A DNA stretch of 64,000 nucleotides from Astropecten irregularis. Lineage: Eukaryota > Echinodermata > Asteroidea > Paxillosida > Astropectinidae. The stretch covers positions 6,944,001-7,008,000 of the forward strand of contig OZ020249.1 of assembly GCA_963971285.1 (NCBI GenBank). Direction: 5' to 3'. A program made the translations under genes and the position numbers. This document shows positions 13,101-21,843 of the stretch, piece by piece (position 1 is the stretch's first letter; every line of letters starts with the position of its first letter). Under the pieces are notes generated by a model. It was not told where the DNA came from. It was given only the letters and a program-made list of their open reading frames with translations, and did not search any database.

Positions 13101-16100
13101 AGATCCAGCATTATCTCTAAGGTTTTCATATCTCCACTGTACTGATCTCTAAGGTTGATGTATTGCACCTGTGAAGAAAATAGCCAAAAGAAAATTCATT
13201 TATAATCCTGAAATCAGTGGATGCATTTATATAATAACAACTTGGGAAGCTAATCGTCTTTATTGGCAGCTGAGGTGCTGAATTGCGAAGGATGCAGCCA
13301 CGACGTGATCGAGATGACAGAAGCGCCCATGGCAGCCCGCACACTTTAACCCATGATCACTGAGCACAGCCTGAGATCAAAAGTGACTTTTGTAGTGGGA
13401 GGAAAACTGGAGAACCCGGAGAAAAACCCTTGTACATAGGAGAGAACCAACACACATCTCTACTCATATATGACCCAAGCCGGGATCGAACCCGGCCCCA
13501 AAAGTTGCAATCTCCATTTTTCTTTGAAGCAGGATTTTATCCAACGAAGCACATGGCAGTCAGACTCACTGAAACACATTTTTACACTATTTCTGGACCT
13601 CAATTTCTGCTCATATCACTCCACACATTTCTTATGGGTCTTATCATAACCGTAGCATTGGCTCAAGCTCAGGTGTAGTTCCCATGGTACCAGTTTATCA
13701 TTAAAGCTCAGCTTTTTAGTTCAAACCGTGTTTTGCCATCACAGTCCAAGGGGCCAATTTCATAGAGCTGCTTAGCACGAAAATTTGCTAAGCATGACAT
13801 TTCAGTCTTAATAATAAGAACAGGGTTAACAACCAAATTTCTACGTGTTGTGTATCACTTGTGATTGTTCTTTGGCTGTTGTTCGCTGACCATGAATACC
13901 ACATGGAATTTTCAATGGTGGTTTGTTTTATTGAGTGAGACATTTTTGTGCTAAGCAAATGTTTGTGCTTAACAGTTTTATGAAATTGGCCCCTGGCCAT
14001 AAGCCTTAACTCTGATACCGTTTCCCTTGAATTTGATAGCATAATTGGATGAGTATGTGTTTGCTATTATGTTAGCTAAGCAGGATGATGGTATGGTATG
14101 TCACCTTAACTGCCACTTCTTCATCATCGTGTGTGACTGCTCGATGCACCTGGGCAAGGCTAGCTGCAGCTATTGGTGTTGCCTCAAACTCTTTAAACAT
14201 CTCAGTTGGCTTACAATTGAAATCTTCTTCAAAAAGCTGGTCCAACTATAAAAAGAAAGAACAGTGCCAAACGGAAACCAATTAAATTCATCCATTCATA
14301 ATCAATGTATAGTACCAGGGATGAGATTGACCAATGATAAAAATGTCTGAAAACAGCTGACAGAGAGCATAACAAGTCTGAAATCTGAAAATCTCCTATA
14401 CTTTTGTACACAGCCTGTGATGAAAACAAATCAACAAACAAATCTGAAATCAGATCTGAGAAATTTCATCCCTGACAGTACACTTTGTACATTAATGCAT
14501 CAATCAATAGATAAATCAAAGAAAGAAGTATGTATCCTCGATGTACCGGTTTTCGAGGGCGTAAGCATTTTTATTCCAAGCAAGACAAAAAGTCACATAC
14601 AGAAGTAGCAAGTTTTGGCTTGCAGTTGAGCACATACACGTACCGTACATAAAACAAATCAACTGATAGTGTGATACAGGCCTGCGAGTCGCTACCAATG
14701 ACGTATAGGAGGTCAACCCTCGAAAACTTGATATACCTCGACAACAGGTACACTGACGATAGGTGCTTCCAGTCACAAAATATTGAGTCCGAATCCAAGT
14801 GCGATTCAATCGATACAAGTGGGGGTGGGGCACTGTGGCCTAGTTATCTGGCGTGATGAACTCAAAGTCTTGCGGTCAATCTACAGATTGTGGGTTCGAA
14901 TCCAGCCATGGGATAGTGGAGCTTGCGTCCTTGGGCAAGAGGCTTTGTAACATATTGCTCCTCTTCACCCAGGTGTAAATGGGTACCTGTGAGGGTAAGA
15001 GATGGCTTTGTGGTTTGATTAGCCCTTGTGCACTTCGCAGGCAGCCAGGGGCTGTATACTCCTCAGGGAGTTGAGATTGTTTCAGGAATGTATGTGGGGC
15101 CCGATGACCAAGGGCCGATTTCACCAACGCTTTGCGATCATCGGTAAAGCCGAAATCCATCACTTTAATAACGGAAAATTGGTACACAAAGTAGCGATTG
15201 ATTGTCCAATTAGCGATGGATTTGGGCTTTAGCGATGACCGCAAAGTGTTAGTGAAATCGGCCCCTGGGATAATAATGGTAAAGCGCCATGATCTAGATG
15301 AAATTGCGCTATTTTAATAAAAACCTGCCATTAATAAGTCTGTGTGCCTCATGTATGACATACATTTGGTGCAGGTGTGTACTTGTATGAGCATATAACA
15401 CACCACAAAGGTATGACCTACCTCTTTATACTCCCGTGAAAGCGCTTTATCATGGAGAACCGACAACTTCAGTAAGATCTCTTTAGGAAGAACATAATTG
15501 GCTGTGACTAGGACCTGCCCAAGTTTGATATACATCCCTCCGTTCTTCAAACAACCCTTGACGATTGTGTCTCCCGTTCTCTCATTACAGGCCTGGAAGG
15601 CCTTGGCGTATTCCTCACTTCCCTCTTCAAGGTTCAGTAAACTCCATTTATAATCCAATGAGATGGACGTACCGATGTAAAGTGTCCTGTTTATAAGATA
15701 AAGTGATGACAGCAGGTTGCAGTGTTTGTGGGTCAGCAAGCACTTCATTATACAGTGTACGTGCAAGTTAGGTGTGATTTTATGACATAAGCCCTGTCCG
15801 CACTGGACTTTTTTGGAGCAAAGTTACCAAGACGTTAGATACTTTACCCATTTTAAGTCCAGTGCGGAAGTCTCTCAGCTATTTTTCCAGACCCGCACGG
15901 GTATTTCTACCGGCCAACTTCTGCCCAGGAAGAATTTCCGAGAGACTTTACCCGAGACGAAAAGTCCAGTGCATTACCTTTTGTACAAGATAGCATCAGC
16001 AAGTCAAGGAATTGGCGGCAATTTAAGAATACCATAAGTGAATGACTGGGTTCCAGTATTTCAATGTAGTATTGTATGGTCTCACAAGTCACAATATCTA

Positions 16101-18500
16101 CTAAATTTGGACATAATTTAAATCTTGGAATCTTATGAAAAGCACTGCATTATGCAAGTACAGTGAAACGCCGCTATGACGAACATGGCGGGATGCACAG
16201 ATATTGCCAGCTACAGTGGTCATTCGTTAAGTGAATAAAAGAACCATATTGGGTATTACACAAAAAATGGGAGTCGATGATGATGTTTAGTATAGCTGAA
16301 TGTTCGTTATAGAGGTTATTCACCAACGTCATAAAATCATGTGATTGGCCGTTATTAGCTTTTCTATGTTGTTGTCCATGGTTACCTGTTGGACACTGAA
16401 CATGATGTGTGCACTACATGTGCAATCATTGTGCTTGACGGCCAATGACGTCACATGAATAACCTTTATAGCGGTGTTCATTATCGTGGCGTTCCACCAA
16501 CTCCACCTGACAAGGTTAATTTCCGTGGACTAATTTTGAGACAATCATTTCAGCTACCCTAGATATTAAAGGTAATATCATACTTTGATTTTTTTGTCAA
16601 AGAAATACAGATTCATGGGCAAGAATATCAAGACAGATACAGCAACAGTCATCTGTGAACATTTCAGTCCCATACGGTGCACACTTTTTGAGAAAACAGT
16701 GAAAAACAGCCACAGTATTTCTTAAGTCTTTTCTCTTTTATTTTTGATCTTTTAAAAGATCAAAATGATTTTCAGACGTTGCATTACCAATTTCTGGATA
16801 AATGCACCATTTCAGACGGAAAAACTTCAACGGTAGGTTTCTACTAGCATCATCTTCATACCCTAAAAGTTAAAAGTAAATCTGTGAACATTTCTGTTTT
16901 GGTCTCTCACCGAAGTATGATACTACCTTTAACCCTAGATGTATATAAACATACCTGAAAAACCTTACGAATCCTTGGCCAGTTGCATAGAACCTTCTTT
17001 GACTCATGCTATCCATCATAGCATATGAAACAATGCCAATAACAGGTAGTGATATAAACGTCCCAGCCATGGTCCTCCGAAGTATTCTCCATAATGGTCT
17101 ACCTTGTTTCATGCTCACATCTCCTGTACTTTGATATCTCATGGTCAAAAGCTGTTGACAAAATAGGGAGTAAAGAGATAAATAAATGAGAAACAACAAA
17201 GCTTAGGCACAGGGGTGATCTTTAGGGGCATGGGCAGTAAACTAACTTGTGATACAGAAGCAGAAAGTTTTTTTTTTTTTCATGATAAATGATCAAGTAT
17301 ATTGTGCAAATGCAAGGCCAACTGGGCTGAAACTTCACTAAGACAATACAGATGATTGGAATTGTTGCCATGGCTATTGTCTTGATGCCCCTTTAAACGT
17401 TTATCATACTTTGGTTTTTGTCAAAGAAATACAGATTCATAGTAAAAAATATCAAGGAAGTCCCATACGGTGCCCACTTTATGAGAAAATAGTATTTTAA
17501 AAAACTGTTCACACTATTTTTGATTCATTAACAGACCAAAATTGTTTTTGGTCATGGGTTTTACTCTTTTCTGGATAAATAAAGCATTTCAGGCAGAAAA
17601 ATGTTAACAGTATGTTTCTACCATCACCATCTTTATACGATGTAGGTTATAGGTAAATCTGTGAAGATTTCTGTTTTGGTTTGCTACGAAACAAAAGTTT
17701 CTCTCCCAGAAATGCCAATTGGTAAGGAAATTTACTTTGCTTAATTAATATAAATAAGTCATTGAAAAGTGAACAAAGAAAAATTGACTGGAGCGGGATT
17801 CGAACCGGCGACCTCCTGAATACCGTACAGGCGGTCTACCAACTGAGCCATCCAGCCCTATGTTGGTGGTGACCCCAATAGTCAACTATCCTTGTTCAGC
17901 ATTGTTGCGTGTATCATTGAAACGATCCCTGGGGTGTGGCGGTGTGTGCGTGGTTTCATGGCTTCTGACTGCAAAACGAACAAGGATAGTTGACTATTGG
18001 GGTCACCACCAACATAGGGCTGGATGGCTCAATTGGTAGAGCGCCTGTACGGTATTCAGGAGGTCGCTGGTTCGAATCCCGCTCCAGTCAATTTTTCTTT
18101 GTTCACTTTTCAATGACTTAAAATAACTCAGTCAGTCAGTTTCCCTTGTGGTTATTTCACGAATATAATATAAATAAGGACAGAAAAATCAGTTCCTACT
18201 CCATACAACACTTCAGACACTAGCCAAACTTATGCCATTTATATTTCTATGGCATAGCTAGCAATGCAATAGACATTAGCCTACTGTTCCATGGGTTGTT
18301 TTTTTCCTAAAAACAAATCTGTAAAAAAAGCGTAAGTATAACGGGCATTTGTACCAGTAATGATGAATGTTGTTTACCTTTATTGGCTCCTGTCTGGTAA
18401 ACAGTGCAGATCTATATAAGTGTTTACGAAGCACATTATTATATACAGGTTGACGATGGGCGTGGCAGATTCTCAATCCTCTGTTTATGTGTGTTGCCAT
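4048..18500 (-). CDS. ADCK5: ADCK5-like UbiB/ABC1 atypical kinase, complete 14-exon gene
   Basis: Mitochondrial atypical protein kinase-like protein of the UbiB/ABC1/ADCK family. Relatives (COQ8/ADCK3) support coenzyme Q synthesis, but the substrate of ADCK5 is not firmly known. Exons in coding order: 18378-18500, 16955-17151, 15422-15686, 14105-14245, 13052-13168, 12180-12311, 11480-11563, 10455-10536, 9589-9667, 8824-8915, 7482-7692, 5988-6062, 4966-5061, 4048-4174. They sum to 1821 nt, giving 606 residues plus TGA, close to the usual roughly 580. All introns are GT-AG and every junction keeps frame. Seen: arginine-rich N-terminus without acidic residues (targeting peptide), a membrane segment near residues 68-87, KLGQ (161-164), AAAS loop (221-224), VAVK lysine (242), ExD motif ELD (290-292), DPHPGN (375-380) and DHG (397-399). 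All catalytic residues typical of the family are intact. The next gene upstream ends about 7 kb away in the same orientation. Confidence 0.95.
4577..4866. mobile_element. Fold-back element, GGGCCCAATTT ends
   Basis: Arms GGGCCCAATTTCATGGAATC ... GGATTCCATAAAATTGGGCCC. A related copy lies at 32144-32453. Sits just downstream of ADCK5-like exon 13. Confidence 0.75.
4966..5061 (-). CDS. ADCK5: ADCK5-like exon 13
   Basis: Ninety-six nt encoding [20 protein letters not shown] and then [13 protein letters not shown], a C-terminal helical segment comparable to human KVVWEMLKFEVALR. Acceptor CAG, donor GTGAGG. Phases match both neighbours. Confidence 0.88.
5156..5307. mobile_element. Short fold-back element
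   Basis: Internal inverse repeats CCCTACGATCGATCGTAA and GTCCTACGATTGATAGTAAG around AGCCCTAC. Ends GGTTGATTTCATGAA / GGTGAAATCGACCCC. Confidence 0.55.
5306..5776. repeat. Family J fold-back with GGAGCC hexamer arrays
   Basis: Ends CCTTTTCCAAACC and GGTTTGGAAAATGGCCC enclose (GGCTCN) and (GGAGCC)-type hexamer arms around a unique core containing CAAAATAGAGTATCTACTTC and AGCCTCTATTTTGATA. The hexamers create long repetitive reading frames that are not genes. Confidence 0.75.
5807..5985. repeat. Family I repeat
   Basis: AATACTTTTGTACACAGCCTG core between AATCTGAAA-rich arms, flanked by AGGGATAAGATTGACCAATG. It touches ADCK5-like exon 12. Similar copies lie at 6881-7045 and 14318-14478. Confidence 0.6.
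5988..6062 (-). CDS. ADCK5: ADCK5-like exon 12
   Basis: Seventy-five nt encoding [20 protein letters not shown], the conserved RNINTVRAIN block of the family. Acceptor TTGCAG, donor GTAAGT. The end phase fits the next exon. Confidence 0.92.
6204..6563. repeat. Family A TIR repeat
   Basis: Complete copy with both TIRs. Its right end abuts a family-B copy, sharing the ACCTTTAAAGGTA junction. Confidence 0.8.
6564..6880. repeat. Family B TIR repeat
   Basis: Begins AAAGGTATAATACGTGATTGG. The interior has GAGCTCAATCGGACATCTGAG and GGTTTTGATCTTACC. The right half is shared with family A. Confidence 0.7.
6881..7045. repeat. Family I repeat
   Basis: Copy with TATACTTTTGTACACAGCCTG and (A)n-rich arms, directly after a family-B copy. 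Confidence 0.6.
7212..7457. mobile_element. Fold-back element, GGGGCCAATTTCA ends
   Basis: Arms GGGGCCAATTTCATAAAACT ... AGTTGTGTGAAATTGGCCC. Near-identical copy at 13749-13996 and a relative at 10762-10992. Confidence 0.75.
7482..7692 (-). CDS. ADCK5: ADCK5-like exon 11
   Basis: Begins [15 protein letters not shown], matching the human YLLFAEMLMQRPVRL block, and ends [11 protein letters not shown] with the arginine codon split across the intron. Part of the C-lobe helices. Acceptor CCCAG, donor GTAAGA. Confidence 0.93.
7771..8352. repeat. 60-bp tandem array with hairpin plus GAAAC motif
   Basis: About nine or ten units of 60 bp (some shorter), each with GAGAAAGATCCTGCTAGGAT followed by CGAAACGTCAGGCCCTCC. 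GATCCTGCTAGGATC forms a hairpin. Because 60 is divisible by three, one frame stays open as a 20-residue repeat, an artefact. A lone inverted copy lies at 58655-58712. Confidence 0.85.
8524..8795. repeat. Family J fold-back with hexamer arrays
   Basis: Inverse orientation. Ends GGGGGTTTATGAAACAG and CTGTTTCGTAAACCCCC, core TATCAAAATAGAGGCTTTTGG, and a (GAGTCT/GAGCCT) arm. Confidence 0.7.
8824..8915 (-). CDS. ADCK5: ADCK5-like exon 10 (short, easily missed)
   Basis: A 92-nt exon encoding [17 protein letters not shown] and continuing to DIGVK. It aligns with human RAALCQLWRAIILRDD. It is needed to keep frame between exons 9 and 11: 92 nt is the length class that links phase 2 to phase 1. Acceptor TTTTTTACAG, donor GTGAAC. 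Confidence 0.9.
9044..9512. mobile_element. Family E fold-back element
   Basis: Ends are ATAGAGCTATATTAAAATTA ... TAATTTTAATATAGCTCTAT with CTAGAGCGCTAGCTC inside. Lies in the ADCK5-like intron between exons 9 and 10. Confidence 0.75.
9589..9667 (-). CDS. ADCK5: ADCK5-like exon 9 (DHG = DFG equivalent)
   Basis: Encodes [23 protein letters not shown] replaces the kinase DFG and supplies the magnesium-binding aspartate (397). Enters in phase 1 and leaves in phase 2. Acceptor TTGCAG, donor GTAAGT. Confidence 0.95.
10035..10275. mobile_element. Family H palindromic element
   Basis: Arms GACATTACTGCGGTGTCCCC ... GGGGACACCGCAGTAATGGC with CTGCAGGGTGTA near the centre. It splits a copy of the family-I repeat (9900-10018 and 10276-10355). 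Confidence 0.7.
10455..10536 (-). CDS. ADCK5: ADCK5-like exon 8 (catalytic loop DPHPGN)
   Basis: Encodes [17 protein letters not shown], the catalytic loop: Asp375 is the catalytic aspartate equivalent and Asn380 the metal-binding asparagine. Ends in phase 1. Acceptor TCATAG, donor GTATGT. Confidence 0.95.
10762..10992. mobile_element. Fold-back element related to the GGGGCCAATTTCA family
   Basis: Left end GGCCAATTTCATAGAGCTGC and right end GCTTAAGAAGCTCC, more diverged. Confidence 0.6.
11050..11394. mobile_element. Fold-back element, TTTTCACACTATC ends
   Basis: Arms GGGGTTTTCACACTATCC ... GGAGATAGTGTGAAAAGGCC, interior GGATCGAACC/GGTTCGATCC-like. Adjacent to ADCK5-like exon 7. Confidence 0.65.
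11480..11563 (-). CDS. ADCK5: ADCK5-like exon 7
   Basis: Twenty-eight codons beginning [17 protein letters not shown], corresponding to the conserved RVLTADFCAGCKVNDVE block of human ADCK5. Phase 0 at both ends. Acceptor TTCCAG, donor GTGAGT. Confidence 0.95.
11802..12033. repeat. Family A TIR repeat, internally deleted
   Basis: Both TIRs present, but about 130 bp of the left interior is missing compared with full copies. Confidence 0.7.
12180..12311 (-). CDS. ADCK5: ADCK5-like exon 6 (ExD motif)
   Basis: Forty-four codons, phase 0 at both ends. Carries [17 protein letters not shown], the ExD element whose acidic residues help bind metal and contact KxGQ in family structures, and ends VHWDLTSK. 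Acceptor AAACAG, donor GTACAA. Confidence 0.95.
12384..12852. repeat. Family B repeat with inserted tRNA-like repeat
   Basis: Family-B ends surround a tRNA-Thr-like fragment (about 12547-12655; GTGGGATTCGAACCCACAAC), which interrupts the element after AAACCATAAAGAAATG, a sequence partly repeated on the far side. Confidence 0.65.
12877..13018. mobile_element. Family C fold-back MITE (P-like TIRs)
   Basis: Almost wholly palindromic 142-bp element, AATGGGAGACTTTTGGAGAG ... its inverse, with a centre of alternating purine-pyrimidine GCGCACGCGC repeats. Confidence 0.8.
13052..13168 (-). CDS. ADCK5: ADCK5-like exon 5
   Basis: Thirty-nine codons, phase 0 at both ends, beginning [18 protein letters not shown] and matching the VQYIDLRD block of human ADCK5 directly after the catalytic lysine. 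Acceptor TTCACAG, donor GTAAGT. Confidence 0.95.
13749..13996. mobile_element. Fold-back element, GGGGCCAATTTCA ends (second copy)
   Basis: Interior shared with the 7212 copy (GTGTTGTGTATCACTTGTGA, TTTTCAATGGTGGTTTGTTT). Confidence 0.75.
14105..14245 (-). CDS. ADCK5: ADCK5-like exon 4 (AAAS loop and VAVK lysine)
   Basis: Forty-seven codons containing [13 protein letters not shown], where the alanine-rich AAAS replaces the glycine-rich loop of ordinary kinases, and ending in EEVAVK, the ATP-binding lysine. Phase 0 at both ends. Acceptor TATAG, donor GTGACA. Confidence 0.95.
14318..14478. repeat. Family I repeat
   Basis: Copy with AGGGATGAGATTGACCAATG and TACTTTTGTACACAGCCTG. Confidence 0.6.
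14820..15116 (+). repeat. tRNA-derived SINE
   Basis: Head has A-box-like TGTGGCCTAGTTATCTGG and B-box GGGTTCGAATCC. The body contains CTTCACCCAGGTGTAAATGG and GGTTTCAGGAATGTA. No intact tRNA. A fold-back follows directly at 15111. Confidence 0.75.
15111..15268. mobile_element. Fold-back element, GGGCCGATTTCAC ends
   Basis: Arms AGGGCCGATTTCACCAACGC ... GTGTTAGTGAAATCGGCCCC. Confidence 0.7.
15422..15686 (-). CDS. ADCK5: ADCK5-like exon 3 (KxGQ motif)
   Basis: Encodes [16 protein letters not shown] and then [15 protein letters not shown] is the KxGQ signature that in UbiB-family structures folds over the active site and suppresses protein-kinase activity. It matches human ADCK5 through the stretch ending in REYKE. 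Acceptor AACAG, donor GTAGGT. Confidence 0.95.
15788..15975. mobile_element. Element with CCTGTCCGCACTGGACTTTT end
   Basis: TAAGCCCTGTCCGCACTGGAC at the left, TAAGTCCAGTGCGGAAG internally. A longer relative with the same motif lies at 43150-43540. Confidence 0.6.
16161..16500. mobile_element. Fold-back element, GTGAAACGCC ends
   Basis: Arms ACAGTGAAACGCCGCTATGAC / TAGCGGTGTTCATTATCGTG-GCGTTCCAC are roughly complementary. Interior CACATGAATAACC pairs with TTATTCACCAACGTCA. Confidence 0.55.
16568..16932. repeat. Family A TIR repeat
   Basis: Full-length copy whose right TIR ends 23 bp from ADCK5-like exon 2. Confidence 0.8.
16955..17151 (-). CDS. ADCK5: ADCK5-like exon 2 (membrane anchor)
   Basis: Residues 42-106. 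Contains a basic stretch ([10 protein letters not shown]) followed by a hydrophobic segment ([16 protein letters not shown]) that is the predicted inner-membrane anchor, then the beginning of the family's conserved helical extension (GQGFVRFF). Acceptor CAACAG and donor GTATGT. It ends in phase 2, and the split arginine codon is completed by exon 3. Confidence 0.9.
17392..17696. repeat. Family A repeat, degenerate
   Basis: Recognisable interior (TATCATACTTTGG, GGATAAATAAAGCATTTCAGG, GTGAAGATTTCTGTTTTGG), but the ends are eroded. Confidence 0.6.
17763..18120. repeat. Inverted pair of tRNA-like repeats
   Basis: Two copies of the pseudo-tRNA unit (about 17788-17863 minus, 18016-18090 plus) point outward and share flanks GTGAACAAAGAAAAATTGAC and its inverse. 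Together they form a long near-perfect hairpin with a loop of about 85 bp (about 17896-17980). Confidence 0.75.
18378..18500 (-). CDS. ADCK5: ADCK5-like exon 1 (start, mitochondrial presequence)
   Basis: Forty-one codons beginning [18 protein letters not shown]. The region is rich in Arg, His and Lys with only one acidic residue near its end, as expected for a mitochondrial targeting sequence. The ATG has a good context (ACCATGG) and is the first in a leader that begins after an acceptor-like CTTACAG at 18518, so a separate 5' UTR exon is likely. The donor GTAAAC leaves phase 0, which fits exon 2. Confidence 0.85.
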
Positions 18501-18517
18501 GGTAATTAACTTTTCAC

Positions 18518-18760
18518 CTGTAAGTGTTAAATTAGTAAATGAGTGATGCATACAAATTAAATTTCATTCACAGCAATGCAATGCATAATTTGTTCAAGCG
18601 ATTATTTAGCAAAATATATGCTTCCCCAACTTCCGTCGAGAAGACCAGTGTGAGGGACCACGTGACGTTTGCAGTTCAACGCCCCCTAATTCATGTATTT
18701 TGCAAAATTCAAAATGGCGTCGGTCGTGTAGCACCAGTGCGAAAATTACATGTATGATGT
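18518..18760 (-). promoter_or_regulatory. Probable promoter / 5' UTR region of the ADCK5-like gene
   Basis: Upstream of the start codon lie a CACGTGAC E-box (about 18659-18666; USF or CLEAR type) and an AAAATGGCGTC YY1-type element (about 18711), both common in housekeeping and mitochondrial gene promoters. No TATA box is evident in the right place. The transcription start and the 5' donor of the inferred leader intron were not located. Confidence 0.45.
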
Positions 18761-19068
18761 TAAGTTAAGAATGACCGAAAAATAGATGAATACAAGATTG
18801 AAATCATTCGATTAATAAAAATATATCATTGGGAAGATATGAGACACTAAGGAACATTTGTGTATGTAGAAAGTGTATGCAATGTGATGACAAGAGGGTG
18901 CGCACCAGAGCCGAACATATCCCTCGTAAATCAGACGGTTGGACGTGTGGCTAAGGATGGAGCGGCTTGACCGAAAATTTGTACCACACTATAATATTAT
19001 ACTATATTATACTATCATATCCTACCTCCATGTTTATATGGCCGACTGTGGCACTGTGCAAATTAAAT

Positions 19069-19828
19069 ATCGTCTAGTCATGAGTTTCGGTTATATGTTT
19101 TCGGTAACGAAATTTGATTCCCGTTTACCGTGAGACCGTGCATGATACTTCGTGATCAGTAGGCTATCCCTGAAGTGATGACTACACTCAGGGCTATCTC
19201 CGACATTCAGGATGTTGAGAATAAAGTTTTCAGTTGTGAGTGATACTCAAAAGTGAAAAAACTATGTAATTTTGGGTATAGATTACTAATGCATTTTAAG
19301 GCTAATGTTCAAACGTTTAGAAAAGACACAATCTGTGGTCAAATATTCCAAACTAAACTGTCGTCTGCTCGAGCAACCACACATATTTGAATCAATTTCA
19401 TTTTTGTAACCATTTTAAAGTGCTAATTTTGGATAAAATAAAACGAAACATTTGCCCAACAATGCTCCAGTTGAACACGAGTTGCATTAATCATATAGGA
19501 GTTTATTCCTCCATGCATTATCGTCCGATCATGAGTTTCAGATGGACATGTGTTTTCGATGATGAAATTTGATTCTCATTTACCGCGAGACCGTGCAGGA
19601 TACTTCGTGATCAGTATCCCTGAAGTGATGACTACACTCAGGGCTATCTCCGACATTCAGGATGTTGAAAATAAAGTTTTCAGTTGTGAGTGATTCTCAA
19701 AAGTAAAAAAACTATGTAATTTTGGGTATAGATCACTAATGCATTTTAAGGCTAATGTTCAAACGTTTATAAAAGACACAATCTGTGGTCAAATATTCCA
19801 AACTAAACTGTCGTCTGCTCGAGCAACT
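19069..19828. repeat. Direct duplication of about 310 bp
   Basis: Copies at 19069-19379 and 19522-19828, very similar (shared TACACTCAGGGCTATCTCCG, TCGTCTGCTCGAGCAAC). The spacer is unrelated. Confidence 0.85.
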
Positions 19829-20087
19829 TTCATTCTTCCGATGTCAGACGGCAGGTCACGTGATCCCGTTGCGATCTGGGTTTTCATGGCATGCAAATGT
19901 AACAAATGTGTTAAAGTCTTTCTCAAATCGAAGTGCCATTATTTTATTTTTCTCTTTTTATTAACTTGAACCTTTGCTAAGCTGATGAACTTAAGCTTTC
20001 CACGTTTAGGACTCTCATAATGATGCCAGATATTATAAAAATGTTGTGATAATAATTTTACCTACCATAATCTGTACCAAATTCTCA

Positions 20088-20466
20088 TTTTGTTGATTCA
20101 ACCATTTATTTATAAATAAAAAATAATTTTTCATTCACGATCTTGGAATCAAAACCGTTTCAGAACCTTTTATAAATAACTCCATCGACCCAGTTCAATC
20201 AAATCAAGTCAGGACAATATTTCATCAATTTTTGAGTGACTTGTTACATTAACATAGCGGAATTGGTGTCGCTGTAAATGACGGACAATATTTCCAAAGA
20301 AAAGACTTCCACTTCGAGGATTTTTACAGAGTATAATCTGGATGTGTCCAAAGTGTCAAAGTTAGTGAAGTGATTTTCTGAAATTTTATTTCGTTTCTGT
20401 TTTATAGAAGTTTTCCCGTTATCCCATCGGAAACCGATGACTGCAGGCTACTGCAGCTACATGTAG
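20088..20466. repeat. Direct duplicate (outer), copy 1
   Basis: Shares AACCATTTATTTATAAATAA ... ACTGCAGGCTACTGCA with 21844-22268. Copy 2 has an extra segment of about 60 bp near 21990. Confidence 0.85.
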
Positions 20467-20858
20467 TAGTACTAGTACTATGTATGTAGGCTATGTGGCA
20501 CTTAGCTGCAGTAACTGTAGCCCAATATTACTCCTGACGTTGTTGTCGTATATAGGGCTACAGGAAGATATATATGGAAATCATCTGTTGAGAATTCCCC
20601 ACCCCTAAAATGACTGTTATTTAGCGATCTGTGGCATAATGACTCACCCTGGTGTTCCTGATGTCGTGAAGAAGCATTCAGAAGAAACAAAATTCAATTC
20701 CCATTTCGGATTTCAACAAAACGAGAAATTTTCGGCCCAAATCTCAGTACATACAAAATGACTTGGATTCTGAGGCAAATCTCCCACAGTGCTTTGCGAA
20801 ATAATATAAGGAAATACATAAGAATTTAACTCTACCCTAATACCCTGTCCCTGTCCCT

Positions 20859-21008
20859 GGATGAATTGCAGCCTATTCATTTGTACTCACAATCATTCCG
20901 TGTGATGAAAATCGATGTTTTCCGACGAACAAGCAGACGACCACGATCTAAGATCCGCCATTTTGTGTGGGTTTTCTCCACACATTTCTAGTCTTAATTC
21001 CAAGACCT
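20859..21008. repeat. Inverted repeat arm 1
   Basis: About 150 bp (TGAATTGCAGCCTATTCATT ... TCTTAATTCCAAGAC) repeated in inverse orientation at 21491-21648. Contains CCGCCATTTTGTG, a YY1-like motif. Confidence 0.85.
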
Positions 21009-21132
21009 TCGCTGTTGTTTTCCCTCGGCCTATAGGGCGCCCCCGCGCGGCGGACATGGATAAAATTCTGTGGGATCAGACAGCGGTTAGTCACACTGCG
21101 TGGCCCTCTATTGACTGCACTTACACACACAC

Positions 21133-21481
21133 TTAGGTACAGGGTTCTAGCCACGGTGGGCGGCGCTGGGCGGGCCAGCCCGGCACTGGAAATTTGCGCC
21201 CGGAACATAGGTCTGAAATAAACTCTGCCGCCCAGCACGAATTTTCGCAGAGTGAATAAAAGTATTGCCAATATCCTGAATTTTGATCACATTCCTGAAT
21301 AAAAGTTCACTCTTTTCTGTGTTTTGAAATGTGAAGCACTGATTCTCAATGTTTACAAGACGATATAATTTCCAATTTTTAGCGAAGGCCTACCGTATAT
21401 CTGTACATGTAGCGAACTAGGGCTCAACTTCATTTCTAGAGGCCACCACTAAAATTGGTCTGGCTAGAACCCTGCTTAGGT
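21133..21481. mobile_element. TIR element between the inverted arms
   Basis: Ends TTAGGTACAGGGTTCTAGCCA and TGGCTAGAACCCTGCTTAGG; interior GC-rich at the left. Confidence 0.65.
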
Positions 21482-21490
21482 AGTAACGTC

Positions 21491-21648
21491 TTGGAATCAA
21501 GACTAGACATGTGTGGAGCAAACCCACACAAAATGGCGGATCTTAGATCGTGGTCGTCTGGTTGTTCGTCGGAAAACATTGATTTTCATCACACGGAATG
21601 ATTGTGAGTACAAATGAATAGGCTGCAATTCATTCCTGACAATCGGAG
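21491..21648. repeat. Inverted repeat arm 2
   Basis: Inverse of 20859-21008 with few changes. Confidence 0.85.
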
Positions 21649-21843
21649 AAGAGATGGAGCGATTTTCAAGCTGATTTGCGATGTTTTTGTTGTCATTTGG
21701 GGACATTTTCGGCGAAAGTGCCGTGAAATTTTTTTTTCCTGTGTACGACACATTTTGCCCTATAGGATTCACTGGGGCGCTAGACCGACCGTCAACCCCA
21801 AAAGTCAAAAAAGGAAGTTCAGCGCCCCAGTTACTGGGTCTAG

